Shown one piece after another: positions 42,629-51,791 of a DNA stretch of 64,000 nt. The position numbers and the translations under genes are program-made. Each line of letters starts with the position of its first letter. Position 1 is the stretch's first letter. Origin of the DNA: Asticcacaulis excentricus CB 48 (lineage in GTDB: Bacteria; Pseudomonadota; Alphaproteobacteria; Caulobacterales; Caulobacteraceae); contig NC_014816.1 of assembly GCF_000175215.2 (NCBI RefSeq), forward strand, positions 927,001 through 991,000, read 5' to 3'. A model generated the notes under the pieces. The model was not told the origin of the DNA and made no database searches. It worked only from the letters and a program-made list of their open reading frames with translations.

Positions 42629-43705
42629 TTGATACGTCTGCCGCAGGCCAAGCTCGATCAGGTCGTCGATCGTTTCCGCATGATCGAGGCGCGCATGGAA
42701 AGCGCTACCGATGGCACAGAGATTGTGAAGCTGTCGAAGGAGCACGCCGAGCTGAAACCCGTGGTCGATGCGGTTACGGCGCTGCTCAAGGCGCGTGCGT
42801 CGGGGCCCGAGCTAGAGGAACTGATCGCACTCAATGATCCCGAACTGTCGCCGCTGGCGCAGGAGGAGTTTCAGGAGCTGAAAGAGCGTCTGCCGGAGCT
42901 GGAACGCGGGGTGGCGCTGCTGCTGGCCCCTAAGGATAAGGACGAGAACGCCTCGGCCATCCTCGAAGTGCGCGCCGGGACCGGTGGCGATGAGGCGGCG
43001 CTGTTCGCCGGTGACCTCTTCCGCATGTATTCGCGGTATGCGGCGTCGCAGGGCTGGCGCGTTGAGATTGACTCCATCAGTGAAGGCGATGCGGGCGGCT
43101 ATAAGGAAATCATCGCCTCGGTGACGGGCGACGGCGTGTTCGGCAAGCTGAAGTTCGAGTCGGGCGTGCACCGCGTGCAGCGCGTCCCGGCCACGGAAGC
43201 GGGAGGCCGTATCCACACCTCGGCGGCCACCGTCGCCGTCCTGCCCGAAGCCGAAGACGTCGAAATCGACATTCAGGACAAAGATATCCGCATTGACACC
43301 TACCGCGCGTCGGGCTCCGGTGGTCAGCACGTCAACAAGACCGATTCGGCTGTGCGTATCACCCACCTGCCGACGGGGATCGTGGCGACTTCATCAGAAA
43401 AGTCGCAGCACATGAACCGCCAGATCGCCATGCGCAACCTAAAGGCGCGCCTTTACGACATCCAGCGTCAGGCGCTTGATGCTGCGCGCTCCGATGCCCG
43501 CAAATCGCAGGTCGGCTCCGGCGACCGCTCGGAACGCATCCGCACCTATAATTATCCTCAGGGCCGGGTGTCCGATCACCGCATCAACCTGACCCTCTAT
43601 AACCTGTCGCAATTTATGGAAGGCGAGATGGATCAGATGATTAACGCCCTGATCGCCGACGATCAGGCCGCGCGTCTGGCCATGCTTGAAGAGGAACTGG
43701 GATAG
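42629..43705 (+). CDS. prfA: Peptide chain release factor 1
   Basis: A 358-residue release factor that ends translation at UAA and UAG. The stop-codon recognition motif PAT (VQRVPATEAGGRIHTSA) and the catalytic GGQ loop (GSGGQHVNKTD) are present. The start is TTG at 42629, giving MIRLPQAKLDQ and the normal family length, with GAGG eight bases upstream. An upstream in-frame TTG at 42590 would run through a palindromic repeat. Rare TTG starts often mean low translation. Confidence 0.96.
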   Translation: MIRLPQAKLDQVVDRFRMIEARMESATDGTEIVKLSKEHAELKPVVDAVTALLKARASGPELEELIALNDPELSPLAQEEFQELKERLPELERGVALLLAPKDKDENASAILEVRAGTGGDEAALFAGDLFRMYSRYAASQGWRVEIDSISEGDAGGYKEIIASVTGDGVFGKLKFESGVHRVQRVPATEAGGRIHTSAATVAVLPEAEDVEIDIQDKDIRIDTYRASGSGGQHVNKTDSAVRITHLPTGIVATSSEKSQHMNRQIAMRNLKARLYDIQRQALDAARSDARKSQVGSGDRSERIRTYNYPQGRVSDHRINLTLYNLSQFMEGEMDQMINALIADDQAARLAMLEEELG

Positions 43706-43746
43706 GTGTAGGCTCTACTTCTGGCTGAAGAGTTCATCGGGGGCTT

Positions 43747-44085
43747 ATGTATCTCAGGATATTCTTAACGCTTCTCTCACTTTTGGTGGTGATCTGGGCC
43801 GTTACGCATGGCGATGTGTATGTCCTTATCTGGCTTGCCGTGCCCATTGGGATATGGCTCGACCATTTCAGGGTCACGCCCGCTGTGTCGTACACAGGGC
43901 TGGCCTTTCTGTTCGTATCCATCGGTCTATTTGTATGGGTTTCGAGGGATTTGTACCTGCCAGGCCTTCGGCAATTTATGACCAAACAGTGGCTGACGAC
44001 CATCGTCATACTATTCCTGCCGGTATTTTTCGGTCTATACGCCGCCTATGTCTGGTGGGAAAAGCGGCGATTGGCCCGAAAGTAA
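43747..44085 (+). CDS. Small integral membrane protein, 112 aa, unknown
   Basis: A 112-residue, very hydrophobic protein with about four helices (residues ~3-20, 25-42, 49-66 and 82-103) and a basic C-terminal tail WWEKRRLARK, which suggests a cytoplasmic C terminus. A GGGGG stretch lies before the ATG. It has no recognised family. It sits 41 bases after prfA and before a MOSC-domain gene, all on one strand. Confidence 0.6.
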   Translation: MYLRIFLTLLSLLVVIWAVTHGDVYVLIWLAVPIGIWLDHFRVTPAVSYTGLAFLFVSIGLFVWVSRDLYLPGLRQFMTKQWLTTIVILFLPVFFGLYAAYVWWEKRRLARK

Positions 44086-44148
44086 GACGCGCGTTTAATG
44101 GGCAACAGATAGGTATATTTTAGCCACGCGCTGCGATAAGAGCGGTTC

Positions 44149-44943
44149 ATGCACCCGACCAATGGTAAAATCGACTCCTTGTGGCGGCATCCAGTTAAGG
44201 GCTTTACGCCGGAACCTGTGGCGGAGACCTCCCTGACAGTCGATGGCTTCTTCCCTTTCGATCGCCTGTTTGCGCTGGAGGTCGGGCCATCGGGTTATGA
44301 CCGCGATGACCCAAAATTCCTCTCCAAGATGAAGTACGCCGTGCTGGCGCGTTTTCCCGCCGTGGTGCGGCTGCGCACCCGCTACGATGAGATCACCGAG
44401 CGCTTGTTCATCGATGATTGCCCGTTCGATATAGCGCAACCTGCCGGGCGTCACGCGCTCGAGCGGCATATCGAAACCATGCTCGCGGCGCATGAGGAGT
44501 ACGACCCGGTGGCGCAGCCGCTGCGGTTTCTAGATATCCGCGAAAGCGCGGTCGATCATTATCGCTTCACCGACTCCTCGAAAGGCTTTGTTTCGATACT
44601 CAATCTGAACAGCGTGCGCGACTTGTCCGCGCGTATGGGAATCGACCTCGATCCGTTGCGGTTGCGCGCCAATATCTGGGTCGAAGGGTGGTCAGCGTTT
44701 GAAGACCATGCCTGGGTCGGCAAGAGGTTGCGCATCGGCGAAAAGGGGCCGCTTCTGGAGGTGCTGAAACCCATTCTGCGCTGCGTGGCGACGCACGTGA
44801 ACCCACAGACGGCGCAGCGTGATGCCGAGATGGTGCAGGCGCTGTGGACCCACTATGGTCATCGCGACTGCGGCCTTTATTGCCGCGTCGTGTCGCCGGG
44901 GCTGATCCGTGCCGGTGATGCGGTTGACCCGCAGGTGACCTGA
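44149..44943 (+). CDS. MOSC domain protein (YcbX-like molybdenum-sulfur carrier)
   Basis: A 264-residue protein with an N-terminal beta-barrel domain (IDSLWRHPVKGFTPEPV) and a C-terminal MOSC domain. The conserved pieces are FVSILNLNSVRDLSARMG, LRLRANIWVEGW and the MOSC cysteine in ILRCVATHVNPQTAQRD. MOSC proteins bind molybdenum cofactor and reduce N-hydroxylated compounds or carry sulfur. A [2Fe-2S] domain is missing, so an electron partner would be a separate protein. moaDEC for cofactor synthesis lie 11 kb downstream. Confidence 0.88.
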   Translation: MHPTNGKIDSLWRHPVKGFTPEPVAETSLTVDGFFPFDRLFALEVGPSGYDRDDPKFLSKMKYAVLARFPAVVRLRTRYDEITERLFIDDCPFDIAQPAGRHALERHIETMLAAHEEYDPVAQPLRFLDIRESAVDHYRFTDSSKGFVSILNLNSVRDLSARMGIDLDPLRLRANIWVEGWSAFEDHAWVGKRLRIGEKGPLLEVLKPILRCVATHVNPQTAQRDAEMVQALWTHYGHRDCGLYCRVVSPGLIRAGDAVDPQVT

Positions 44944-44983
44944 TCCTATAGCAGGAACCGTCGTTTATTCTAAAGGTGTCCGG

Positions 44984-45700
44984 ATGCCCAAACTCATTCT
45001 CCTCCGTCACGGCCAGAGCCAGTGGAACCTAGAAAACCGCTTTACCGGCTGGGTGGACGTCAATCTGACGGCCGAGGGCGAAGCGCAGGCGGTCAAGGGC
45101 GGTGAGCTGATCAAGGCGGAGGGGATTGAGATCGACCGCGCCTTCACCTCGGTGCTGACCCGCGCCATCCGTACCTGCAATCTGGCGCTGGACGCCGCCG
45201 GGCAATCCTACGTGCCGGTGATCAAGGACTGGCACCTCAATGAGCGTCATTATGGAGGGCTGACAGGGCTGGATAAGGCCGAAACCGCTGCCCTGCACGG
45301 CGATGAGCAGGTAAAGATCTGGCGCCGTTCCTACGACGTGCCGCCGCCCGAACTGTCAGCCGATAGCGCCTATGACTTCTCGAAGGATCGGCGCTACGCC
45401 GGTTCGGTCTTGCCGCTGACCGAGAGCCTGAAGACGACGCTGGATCGCGTGCTGCCCTTCTGGGACGGCTCAATCGTGCCGGCGCTGAAGTCCGGGGATA
45501 CGGTGCTGGTGGCGGCGCACGGTAACTCGATCCGTGCCATTATCAAGCTCCTGTTCAACCTCGGTGAGGCCGAGATACTGGAGGTCGAAGTGCCGACCTC
45601 GAACCCGCTGGTCATCGACCTCGATGCGGCGCTGACGCCCGTTTCGGCCAGGTATCTCGATGCTGAGCGTGCCAACCCCGTGCCCGTTTTACAAGGGTAA
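44984..45700 (+). CDS. gpmA: 2,3-bisphosphoglycerate-dependent phosphoglycerate mutase
   Basis: A 238-residue glycolytic enzyme that interconverts 3- and 2-phosphoglycerate. The phosphohistidine motif LLRHGQSQWNLENRFTGWVD, the LNERHYGGLTGLDKAE stretch and the second catalytic His in LVAAHGNSIRAI are present. AAAGGTG lies before the ATG. It is followed closely (15 bases) by a RibD-type deaminase gene, probably in one transcript. Confidence 0.96.
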   Translation: MPKLILLRHGQSQWNLENRFTGWVDVNLTAEGEAQAVKGGELIKAEGIEIDRAFTSVLTRAIRTCNLALDAAGQSYVPVIKDWHLNERHYGGLTGLDKAETAALHGDEQVKIWRRSYDVPPPELSADSAYDFSKDRRYAGSVLPLTESLKTTLDRVLPFWDGSIVPALKSGDTVLVAAHGNSIRAIIKLLFNLGEAEILEVEVPTSNPLVIDLDAALTPVSARYLDAERANPVPVLQG

Positions 45701-45715
45701 AGGAAGGGCGGGGCG

Positions 45716-46159
45716 ATGAGCGACTCCCGCCATATGGCGCGTGCCATCGCGATGGCGACTGCGCAACTGGGGCGCACCGTGCCCAATCCGCCGGTCGGCT
45801 GCGTCATCGTCAAGGACGGTGTTGTTATCGCCGAAGCCGCCACGGGTGACGGAGGGCGGCCGCACGCCGAAGAAGCCGCGCTGGCCCAGCTCGACCACCG
45901 CGCCGAAGGGGCGACGGCCTATGTGACGCTGGAGCCCTGTGGCGCGCGCTCTCACGGTGGCCTTTCCTGTTCGCAGCGACTGGTCGAAGCGGGGGTCAGC
46001 CGAGTCGTCTTCGCCTGTCACGACCCGTCGCCCTTTGCCTCGCACCTCGGCATTATTTGCATGAGCGAGGCCGGGCTTAAGGTCGAAACCGGGCTGATGG
46101 CCGATGAGGCCGCAGCCCTGATTGCCGATTTTGTGAATAATCTGCCGGTTAAGTCCTGA
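45716..46159 (+). CDS. Stand-alone RibD-type deaminase
   Basis: A 147-residue zinc deaminase matching the N-terminal half of RibD: NPPVGCVIVKDG, HAEEAAL (zinc His and catalytic Glu) and TLEPCGARSHGGLSC (two zinc Cys). The C-terminal reductase half of RibD is entirely absent. It could perform only the deamination step of riboflavin synthesis, or act on another nucleobase-like substrate. The second Cys motif reads PCGARSHGGLSC where RibD usually has PCAHHGRTPPC, so the substrate may differ. It follows gpmA and has a strong ribosome-binding site. Confidence 0.82.
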   Translation: MSDSRHMARAIAMATAQLGRTVPNPPVGCVIVKDGVVIAEAATGDGGRPHAEEAALAQLDHRAEGATAYVTLEPCGARSHGGLSCSQRLVEAGVSRVVFACHDPSPFASHLGIICMSEAGLKVETGLMADEAAALIADFVNNLPVKS

Positions 46160-46215
46160 TTTAGGCTTTTTCAGTAGGGTTAATTAAAACTCTCTCGAAA
46201 GGTCCGTTCCCGCGC

Positions 46216-47469
46216 ATGAGCGCCACCACCGGACAGTCACGCTACACCCGTCTGACTCAGGCGCAGGTGGACGCGATCTGCCAAAAGCACGAGCGTCTCA
46301 AGGCCATGAAGCCCGGAGGTGCGCGGGCCGTTTTCGCGTGGATGGACGTGTCGGGGCTGGATTTCCGCGGGCGCGACCTGCGCGACGCCGATTTCACCGC
46401 CGCTATCGTGGTGGGCGCGGATTTGTCCGGAGCTCTGCTCGATCAGTCGAACCTCTATTGCGTCGATATGCAGATGGCCAATCTGACCCGCGCCTCCCTG
46501 CGCCGCACAGATTTGCGCGGGGCGTGTCTGCGCGGCGCGAATTTGGCCGACGTGGATCTATTTGAGGCCGATCTGCGCGAAGGAGCGCTGGCCCTGCCGG
46601 ACAAGGCTGCGGGTCTCGCCTATGTCGAAGTCTCTACGCGTGTGTCGGACGCGGGGTTTACCAATCTGCGCGGGGCCAATCTGGAGCGCTCCAAGCTGTC
46701 GGGGATTCAGGCCATGAAGGCCGACTTTACCGACGCCATCCTTAAGTCTTGTAAGCTGGTCCGTGCCAACCTCAAGCAGGCGATCATGGACAATTGCGAC
46801 CTGTCTGGGGCGGACATGTCGGGCTGCGACGTCAGCGGTGCATCGCTGAAAGATGCGGTAATGATCGGCACCAAGACCGAGAGCTGGAACGCCTCACAGA
46901 CCAATCTGAGCGGCGTGCTGACCGAAAAGGCCGCAGGCACGGATATCAGCCGTCTGCCCTATGACGAGATGATCCGGGACCACGCCGAATGGGTCGATAG
47001 TGTCGGCAAGGCGGGCAAGCCGTCGGCCTTTGACAAGGCTGATCTGCGCGCACTCAAATCCATTAAGGGGCTAAATCTAGCAGCGCTGTCGGCCAAGGGG
47101 GCGGTGTTTTACGGTCTTGATATGCGCGGCATCCAGTTGCAAGGCGCGCACCTTGAAGGGGCGGACCTGCGCAATTGCGACCTGAGTGGTGCCGACTTGC
47201 GTGGCGCGCAGATGAAGGGCGTGCGGATGGACGGAGCCAATTTGGAGGGGGCCAATATTGGCCCGCTGAAGCTTGCCGGTGACCGCATCTTCCCGGCAGA
47301 CCTTAGAGAGGCGCGCATTCGCGGGGCCAATCTGCAACGTGCTGATCTACGTCAGGCGCGCCTTGATGGCGCCGACCTGTCGCGCTCTGACCTCGATAAG
47401 GCGCAGATGACACTCGAAAGCCTCGTCAATGTCGTCTGCGTCGGCCTTAAAGGCAAGATCGCGGCATAG
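46216..47469 (+). CDS. Pentapeptide-repeat protein, paralogue 2 (two beta-helices)
   Basis: A 417-residue protein mostly of A(D/N)LXX repeats forming beta-helices. The N terminus (VDAICQKHERLKAMKPGG) is helical. A first repeat block has a break after ADLREGALAL, followed by a non-repeat segment (~235-285, SRLPYDEMIRDHAEWVDS). The second block has GPLKLAGDRIFPADL near its end. Order, break points and many residues match the protein at 29469-30677, so both belong to one family. The stop TAG is formed by the first bases of palindromic repeat copy B. Function is unknown; some pentapeptide proteins mimic DNA, but nothing here proves that. Confidence 0.85.
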   Translation: MSATTGQSRYTRLTQAQVDAICQKHERLKAMKPGGARAVFAWMDVSGLDFRGRDLRDADFTAAIVVGADLSGALLDQSNLYCVDMQMANLTRASLRRTDLRGACLRGANLADVDLFEADLREGALALPDKAAGLAYVEVSTRVSDAGFTNLRGANLERSKLSGIQAMKADFTDAILKSCKLVRANLKQAIMDNCDLSGADMSGCDVSGASLKDAVMIGTKTESWNASQTNLSGVLTEKAAGTDISRLPYDEMIRDHAEWVDSVGKAGKPSAFDKADLRALKSIKGLNLAALSAKGAVFYGLDMRGIQLQGAHLEGADLRNCDLSGADLRGAQMKGVRMDGANLEGANIGPLKLAGDRIFPADLREARIRGANLQRADLRQARLDGADLSRSDLDKAQMTLESLVNVVCVGLKGKIAA

Positions 47470-47571
47470 AGCGTGTTTTGTTCAGTTTGAATCGAAACGA
47501 CGCTCTAAATTTTTGGTTCAACGCGTATTCATATCCGAAAAATGCCTCACACCTTTCGGAAAGCGCTCTAA
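47467..47571. repeat. Dispersed palindromic repeat, copy B, between convergent genes
   Basis: A ~105-bp element bounded by TAGAGCG and CGCTCTA that aligns along its length with copy A at 11988-12087: TTCAG.TTGAATC, then GCTCTAAATTT, GTT.AACGCG and a final hairpin with CCGAAA/TTTCGG. As in copy A, its ends give the TAG stop of the pentapeptide gene (plus strand) and of the isoaspartyl peptidase gene (minus strand). Confidence 0.85.
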
Positions 47572-48425
47572 AATGCCTCAGAGACAATATCGCCATTGTC
47601 GCTGAAATACGCGCGTTTCATGCCCGCTGAGCGAAAGGGCGCGTGGACCTCACCGGCGCGTGTGATGACGATCAGCCCGCCTTCGCCGCCCATCCTGACG
47701 ATCTGCTCCAGCACCTGACCGGCGCTTTCGAACGCGCCCTGACCGGCCCCGATGCGGAAGGCCACCTGTGCAGCGGCTTGAACACGCAGGAAGTATTCGC
47801 CCTGACCAGTGCAGGAGATGGCGGCGTGGTCGTCGGCCCAGGTGCCCGCGCCGATGATCGGTGTGTCGCCGACGCGGCCCGGCAGCTTGCCGAACACGCC
47901 CGCCGTCGACGTCGCTGAGGCCAGATCGCCATAGGAATCGAGACACACGCAACCGACCGTCCCGTGCGCCAGCGTCCCGGGCGGATAGTTGGACTCAAAG
48001 GCCCCGGCGCGAGTGAAATAGTCGTCGCTCACCGTCTCAAAGCCCTGCGCCTCGGCAAATTGTCGTGCGCCATCGCCGGCCAGCAGGACATGCGGCGTTT
48101 TTTCCATCACGGCGCGGGCGATAACAACGGGGTTCTTGTACCCAGCCAGTGCGGCGACCGCTCCGGCGCGACGGTCCGCCCCGCTCATCAGGCTGGCGTC
48201 CAGTTCGAACACACCGGCAGCATTGGGTGATGCACCTTTGCCCGCCACATAGAGGCCGGAGTCTTCAAGCGAGCGCACGGTTTCGGTGACCACATCCAGC
48301 GCGCGGGCGCCGTTATGGAGGTTGTGCCGCGCGATCTTGGCGAGCCCCTTCATATGGGTGATTTCGCGGCCATAGTCGCGGCCGGCCTTGGCCCCGGCGC
48401 CGCCATGCAGGGCGAATGCGATCAT
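47568..48425 (-). CDS. Isoaspartyl peptidase/L-asparaginase (Ntn hydrolase)
   Basis: A 285-residue plant-type asparaginase (PF01112). It is made as a precursor and cuts itself before the catalytic Thr in LAHGTVGCVCLD to form alpha and beta chains. It removes isoaspartyl residues from peptides and can hydrolyse asparagine. Other marks are FALHGGAGA at the N terminus, GKGASPNAAGVFELDASLM, and STAGVFGKLPGRVGDTPIIGAG-type residues in the beta chain. The start at 48425 follows GAAGGAT; a longer upstream start lacks family similarity. It is likely cytoplasmic. Confidence 0.92.
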   Translation of the reverse strand: MIAFALHGGAGAKAGRDYGREITHMKGLAKIARHNLHNGARALDVVTETVRSLEDSGLYVAGKGASPNAAGVFELDASLMSGADRRAGAVAALAGYKNPVVIARAVMEKTPHVLLAGDGARQFAEAQGFETVSDDYFTRAGAFESNYPPGTLAHGTVGCVCLDSYGDLASATSTAGVFGKLPGRVGDTPIIGAGTWADDHAAISCTGQGEYFLRVQAAAQVAFRIGAGQGAFESAGQVLEQIVRMGGEGGLIVITRAGEVHAPFRSAGMKRAYFSDNGDIVSEAF

Positions 48426-48492
48426 CAGACGTATCCTTCGGGTCGTTTGGCCGGGTTTTAGGCGAAGCGACGGACGAAAGATACCCCCATAC

Positions 48493-50073
48493 CTACCCGA
48501 CGTGGCGGGAGATTTGGAAGGCAGCGTCAACGACGAGTTCCTGATTACACAGCCGCCGAGGGCCCGAACGATGGCTGACGAGGATCAGGCCCTGACCGTT
48601 GCGCTTAAGATGCGCCTCGACGGCCTCGGTAACGGCAGCTTCGGTAACGGCGTCCAGCCCCTCGGTCGGCTCATCCAGCACCAGCACCTCGGCTGGACGC
48701 AGCAGGGCACGGGCGAGGCAGAGGCGTTTGCGCTCCCCGCCCGACAGGGTCACGCCGCCGTCGCCGATCCATTGGTGCAGGCCCTTGGGCATGGCCGCCA
48801 CGCGGGTTTTCAGTTTCGCGGCCTCCAACGCGGCCCACACCCGCGCCGTCAGGCTTTCCGGCGTTTCTGCCGCGATCTCCTGCGGCGATAGGGCCATCAG
48901 GAGATTATCGCCGATGGTGCCATTGAGCGTCGGCGCGTCCTGCGGCGACAGGCTGAACCGCAGGTCGGGCAGGGCGGTGAGCCCCGGCACCTCTTCCATC
49001 GGGCGCAGACCGATCAGGGCCTCGATCAGACGCGTCTTGCCCGATCCCGACGCGCCACGGATCAGCAGACGTGCTTGCGGACCGAGGTCGTAGTCCTGGC
49101 CGCCAAAGCGCAGAACTGACCCCGTGCGCGGGGCGGGTGGCACGGCCTCCACGTCGCCCAGTTCCGCCACCCGCGCCTCGGCCTCGGCGAACAGGCGTTT
49201 TTGCGCCATAGCTTTCAAGAGCGGGCCGGTCGCTTCAAAAGCCACCGTCGTCACCAGCAAGCCAAGCGCCAGCATCGGCATGGCGGCGTGCGCATGGGTG
49301 AGGACGATCAGGCTCAGCGTCGCGGCCAAGACTCCGAGGTTTAACCCCACAGGCAGGCTTTCTGTCCGCGCCTGGGCCTCGCGGGCCGCAAGCAGGGTGG
49401 CCTCCTGCTCCGTTAACCGCGCCATAACCCGCTCTGACAGCCGATAAGCGGCGATGTCGGGCAAGAAGGGCAGGGTTTCATGCATGCTGTTTTTCAACGC
49501 CCCCAGTTCGGGCAGGCCGGTGGTGGGCGTAGGCACGACGCGACGCGACAGGCCTATAAGCGTGCCGATGCCCGCCGCCGCAATGATGGAGGCCACCGGC
49601 GACAGGAGCGTGATCAGGAACAGGGCGGCAATCAGCCCCCCTAGCGCCGAGGCCCAGTGGCTTTGCGCCACTAATGCATTTTCCAGTTGCCCGACATCCT
49701 GCACCAGCCGCGCCGAGGCCTCGCCTTGGCTGACGCGTAGCGGGGTACGGCTAACCCTTTCATACAGCCACGGGCGCAGCTCTGCCAGAGCACGAAAGGC
49801 CGCCGTATGGCCGCTTAGGCGCTCGAAATAGCGCATGACGGTGCGTGCAATAGCCAGCCCGCGGATGGCCGCCGACGGCAGCAGATAGTTGAAGGCCATC
49901 ATCACCGCGCCACCCGCGGCCCCGGCTATGGCCGCGCCGGCCAGAAACCAGCCCGACAGGCCAAGCAGGGTGGTTGCTGCGATCGACACCCCGGCGGCAC
50001 AGACCGAAGCGACGATCAGGGACGAGCGCTGACGGCGCTTCAGATCCGCAAAATATGCTTTGAATGCGCTCAC
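48493..50073 (-). CDS. cydC: Thiol reductant ABC exporter subunit CydC
   Basis: A 526-residue half-transporter: a six-helix membrane domain (~1-300) and an ATPase domain (~330-526) with Walker A RGASGSGKTRL, signature TLSGGERKRLCLARALL and Walker B VLVLDEPTEGLD. With CydD it exports glutathione and cysteine to the periplasm, which is needed to assemble cytochrome bd. The start overlaps the cydD stop by four bases, so translation is coupled. The cydAB genes lie divergently next door. Confidence 0.93.
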   Translation of the reverse strand: MSAFKAYFADLKRRQRSSLIVASVCAAGVSIAATTLLGLSGWFLAGAAIAGAAGGAVMMAFNYLLPSAAIRGLAIARTVMRYFERLSGHTAAFRALAELRPWLYERVSRTPLRVSQGEASARLVQDVGQLENALVAQSHWASALGGLIAALFLITLLSPVASIIAAAGIGTLIGLSRRVVPTPTTGLPELGALKNSMHETLPFLPDIAAYRLSERVMARLTEQEATLLAAREAQARTESLPVGLNLGVLAATLSLIVLTHAHAAMPMLALGLLVTTVAFEATGPLLKAMAQKRLFAEAEARVAELGDVEAVPPAPRTGSVLRFGGQDYDLGPQARLLIRGASGSGKTRLIEALIGLRPMEEVPGLTALPDLRFSLSPQDAPTLNGTIGDNLLMALSPQEIAAETPESLTARVWAALEAAKLKTRVAAMPKGLHQWIGDGGVTLSGGERKRLCLARALLRPAEVLVLDEPTEGLDAVTEAAVTEAVEAHLKRNGQGLILVSHRSGPRRLCNQELVVDAAFQISRHVG

Positions 50074-51791
50074 AGCCGCACCTCCTGCGTGGCGATGGCA
50101 GCCAATGCCTCGGAATGGGTGGCCAGGATCACTGTGCGGCCTATGGCGGCGCTGCGAATGGCGGTGACGAGAGCAGACTCAGCTTCCAGGTCGAGATCGG
50201 CGGTAGGCTCATCGAGCAAGAGAAGCGGCGCGGGCTTGAGCAGGGCGCGCGCAAGTCCGATACGCCGCCGCTCACCGCCCGACAGGCCGGAGCCGCGCTC
50301 ATCCAACGCCGTCTCGAGCCCCCGGACCGCCACCAGCGCGTCCAGCCCGGTCAGGGCGATCACCCGTTGTACCTCGGCGTCGCTGGCCTGTGGGTGCGAC
50401 AGGCGCAGATTGTCGGCCAGGGTGCCGGGCAGGATCGGTGTGTGCTGCGACATCCACGACAGGCCGGGCGACAGGTCGTGCGCGGGCGTTAGCGGCTGAC
50501 CGTCAATCTCGATAAGACCGCGCGCCGCCACGTCGCCGCCGCGCCCCAGCAATAGGCGCAGCAGGGTGGACTTGCCAGACCCCGTTTCGCCGCGCAGCGC
50601 GATGATGGTCCCGCTGTTGGCGCTGAAACTCACCGGGGCGAAGACGGGGGTTGGATCATCGGCAAAGACGGCGCTGACCTGATCAAAGCGCAGGGCGGGG
50701 GCGGAAGTGAGCGTAAGCGGCACCGTGTCCGGTATTTCCAGCCGCGCCTCCAGCGCTATCAAGGCTTCGGCGGCGGCGCGCGCCTGCTGTTCTTCGTGAT
50801 AGGCGGCGCTCAGGCGGCGAAGCGGGAAATAGACTTCGGGGGCCAGCGCCAGAGCGAAGAAGGCCGGGGCAAAGGCATCGCCACCGAACAAATTCTTATT
50901 GAAATCGAGAACAGCCGGCACGGGGAAGGGCAGCAAGCCCAGCAGGGCAAACCCGCAATAGACGGCGATCAGCGCCACCGACAGGGCGGCGAAAAATTCC
51001 AGTATGGCCGAGCCGGTAAAGGCCATGCGCAGGACCGAGAGGGTGCGCTCCGAGACATCGCGGGCAGCGCGGCGCACCTTTTCGACCTGTGTGGCTTCAT
51101 TATCAAAAGCGCGGATCAGCGGCAGGTGGCGCAGACGGTCAGCGAACAGGCCCGACAGCCGCGTCAGGGCCTCAAGTTGGCGCCGCGATTCCGCAGCGGT
51201 GGCCATGCCGGACAGGGCCATCAGTGTGACAAAGGGACACAGGGTGAAGAGGATGATGCCTGCCGCCAGAGGCGAGGCCACCCCGATAGCCAGCGTCACC
51301 AGAAGCGGCGTCAGGGCTGTCGCCTGCCGTGCCGGAACGAAGCGCGCATAATAGCCTTCGAGCGCTTCAGTATGCTCAAACAGGGCCGTCATACGTTCCA
51401 TCTGCGAGGCCTCGACGCCGCGCCCGGACAGGGCCTTGCGCATCAGCGACAGGCGCAGGCTCTCGATGATCAGGCGGGCTGATTTGAGGCTAAGGACCTG
51501 ATTAGAGTAGGAAAGAGCACCCCTGAGGCACAGGCTGAGGAGCAATAAGACCAGGCCCGTCAAGGGAAACTGACCGGCGCGCACCGCCTGTAGGATGAGG
51601 GCCAGTCCGGCGGCAAAGCCCGTGGCGCATATAACCGACCCGATCTCAAGCTGTCGCACAAGTGTGACTTGTCTTTTCGCCGGATCGGCCCATAGTTTCA
51701 GCGTCTGACGCACAGCTTTGGCGCGACTCTTTAGGGCGTCGCGGGCAGCATCCTCAAGGGTCTCAGGGGTAAGGGGACGTGGGTGCGACAT
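50070..51791 (-). CDS. cydD: Thiol reductant ABC exporter subunit CydD
   Basis: A 573-residue half-transporter with a membrane domain (~40-340) and an ATPase domain with Walker A LRGETGSGKSTLLRLLLG, signature GLSGGERRRIGLARALL and Walker B LLLLDEPTADLD. It pairs with CydC as a heterodimeric glutathione/cysteine exporter. It is the first gene of the cydDC operon and is divergent from cydA across a 188-base promoter region. I saw no clear FNR or ArcA-type site in that region. Confidence 0.93.
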   Translation of the reverse strand: MSHPRPLTPETLEDAARDALKSRAKAVRQTLKLWADPAKRQVTLVRQLEIGSVICATGFAAGLALILQAVRAGQFPLTGLVLLLLSLCLRGALSYSNQVLSLKSARLIIESLRLSLMRKALSGRGVEASQMERMTALFEHTEALEGYYARFVPARQATALTPLLVTLAIGVASPLAAGIILFTLCPFVTLMALSGMATAAESRRQLEALTRLSGLFADRLRHLPLIRAFDNEATQVEKVRRAARDVSERTLSVLRMAFTGSAILEFFAALSVALIAVYCGFALLGLLPFPVPAVLDFNKNLFGGDAFAPAFFALALAPEVYFPLRRLSAAYHEEQQARAAAEALIALEARLEIPDTVPLTLTSAPALRFDQVSAVFADDPTPVFAPVSFSANSGTIIALRGETGSGKSTLLRLLLGRGGDVAARGLIEIDGQPLTPAHDLSPGLSWMSQHTPILPGTLADNLRLSHPQASDAEVQRVIALTGLDALVAVRGLETALDERGSGLSGGERRRIGLARALLKPAPLLLLDEPTADLDLEAESALVTAIRSAAIGRTVILATHSEALAAIATQEVRL

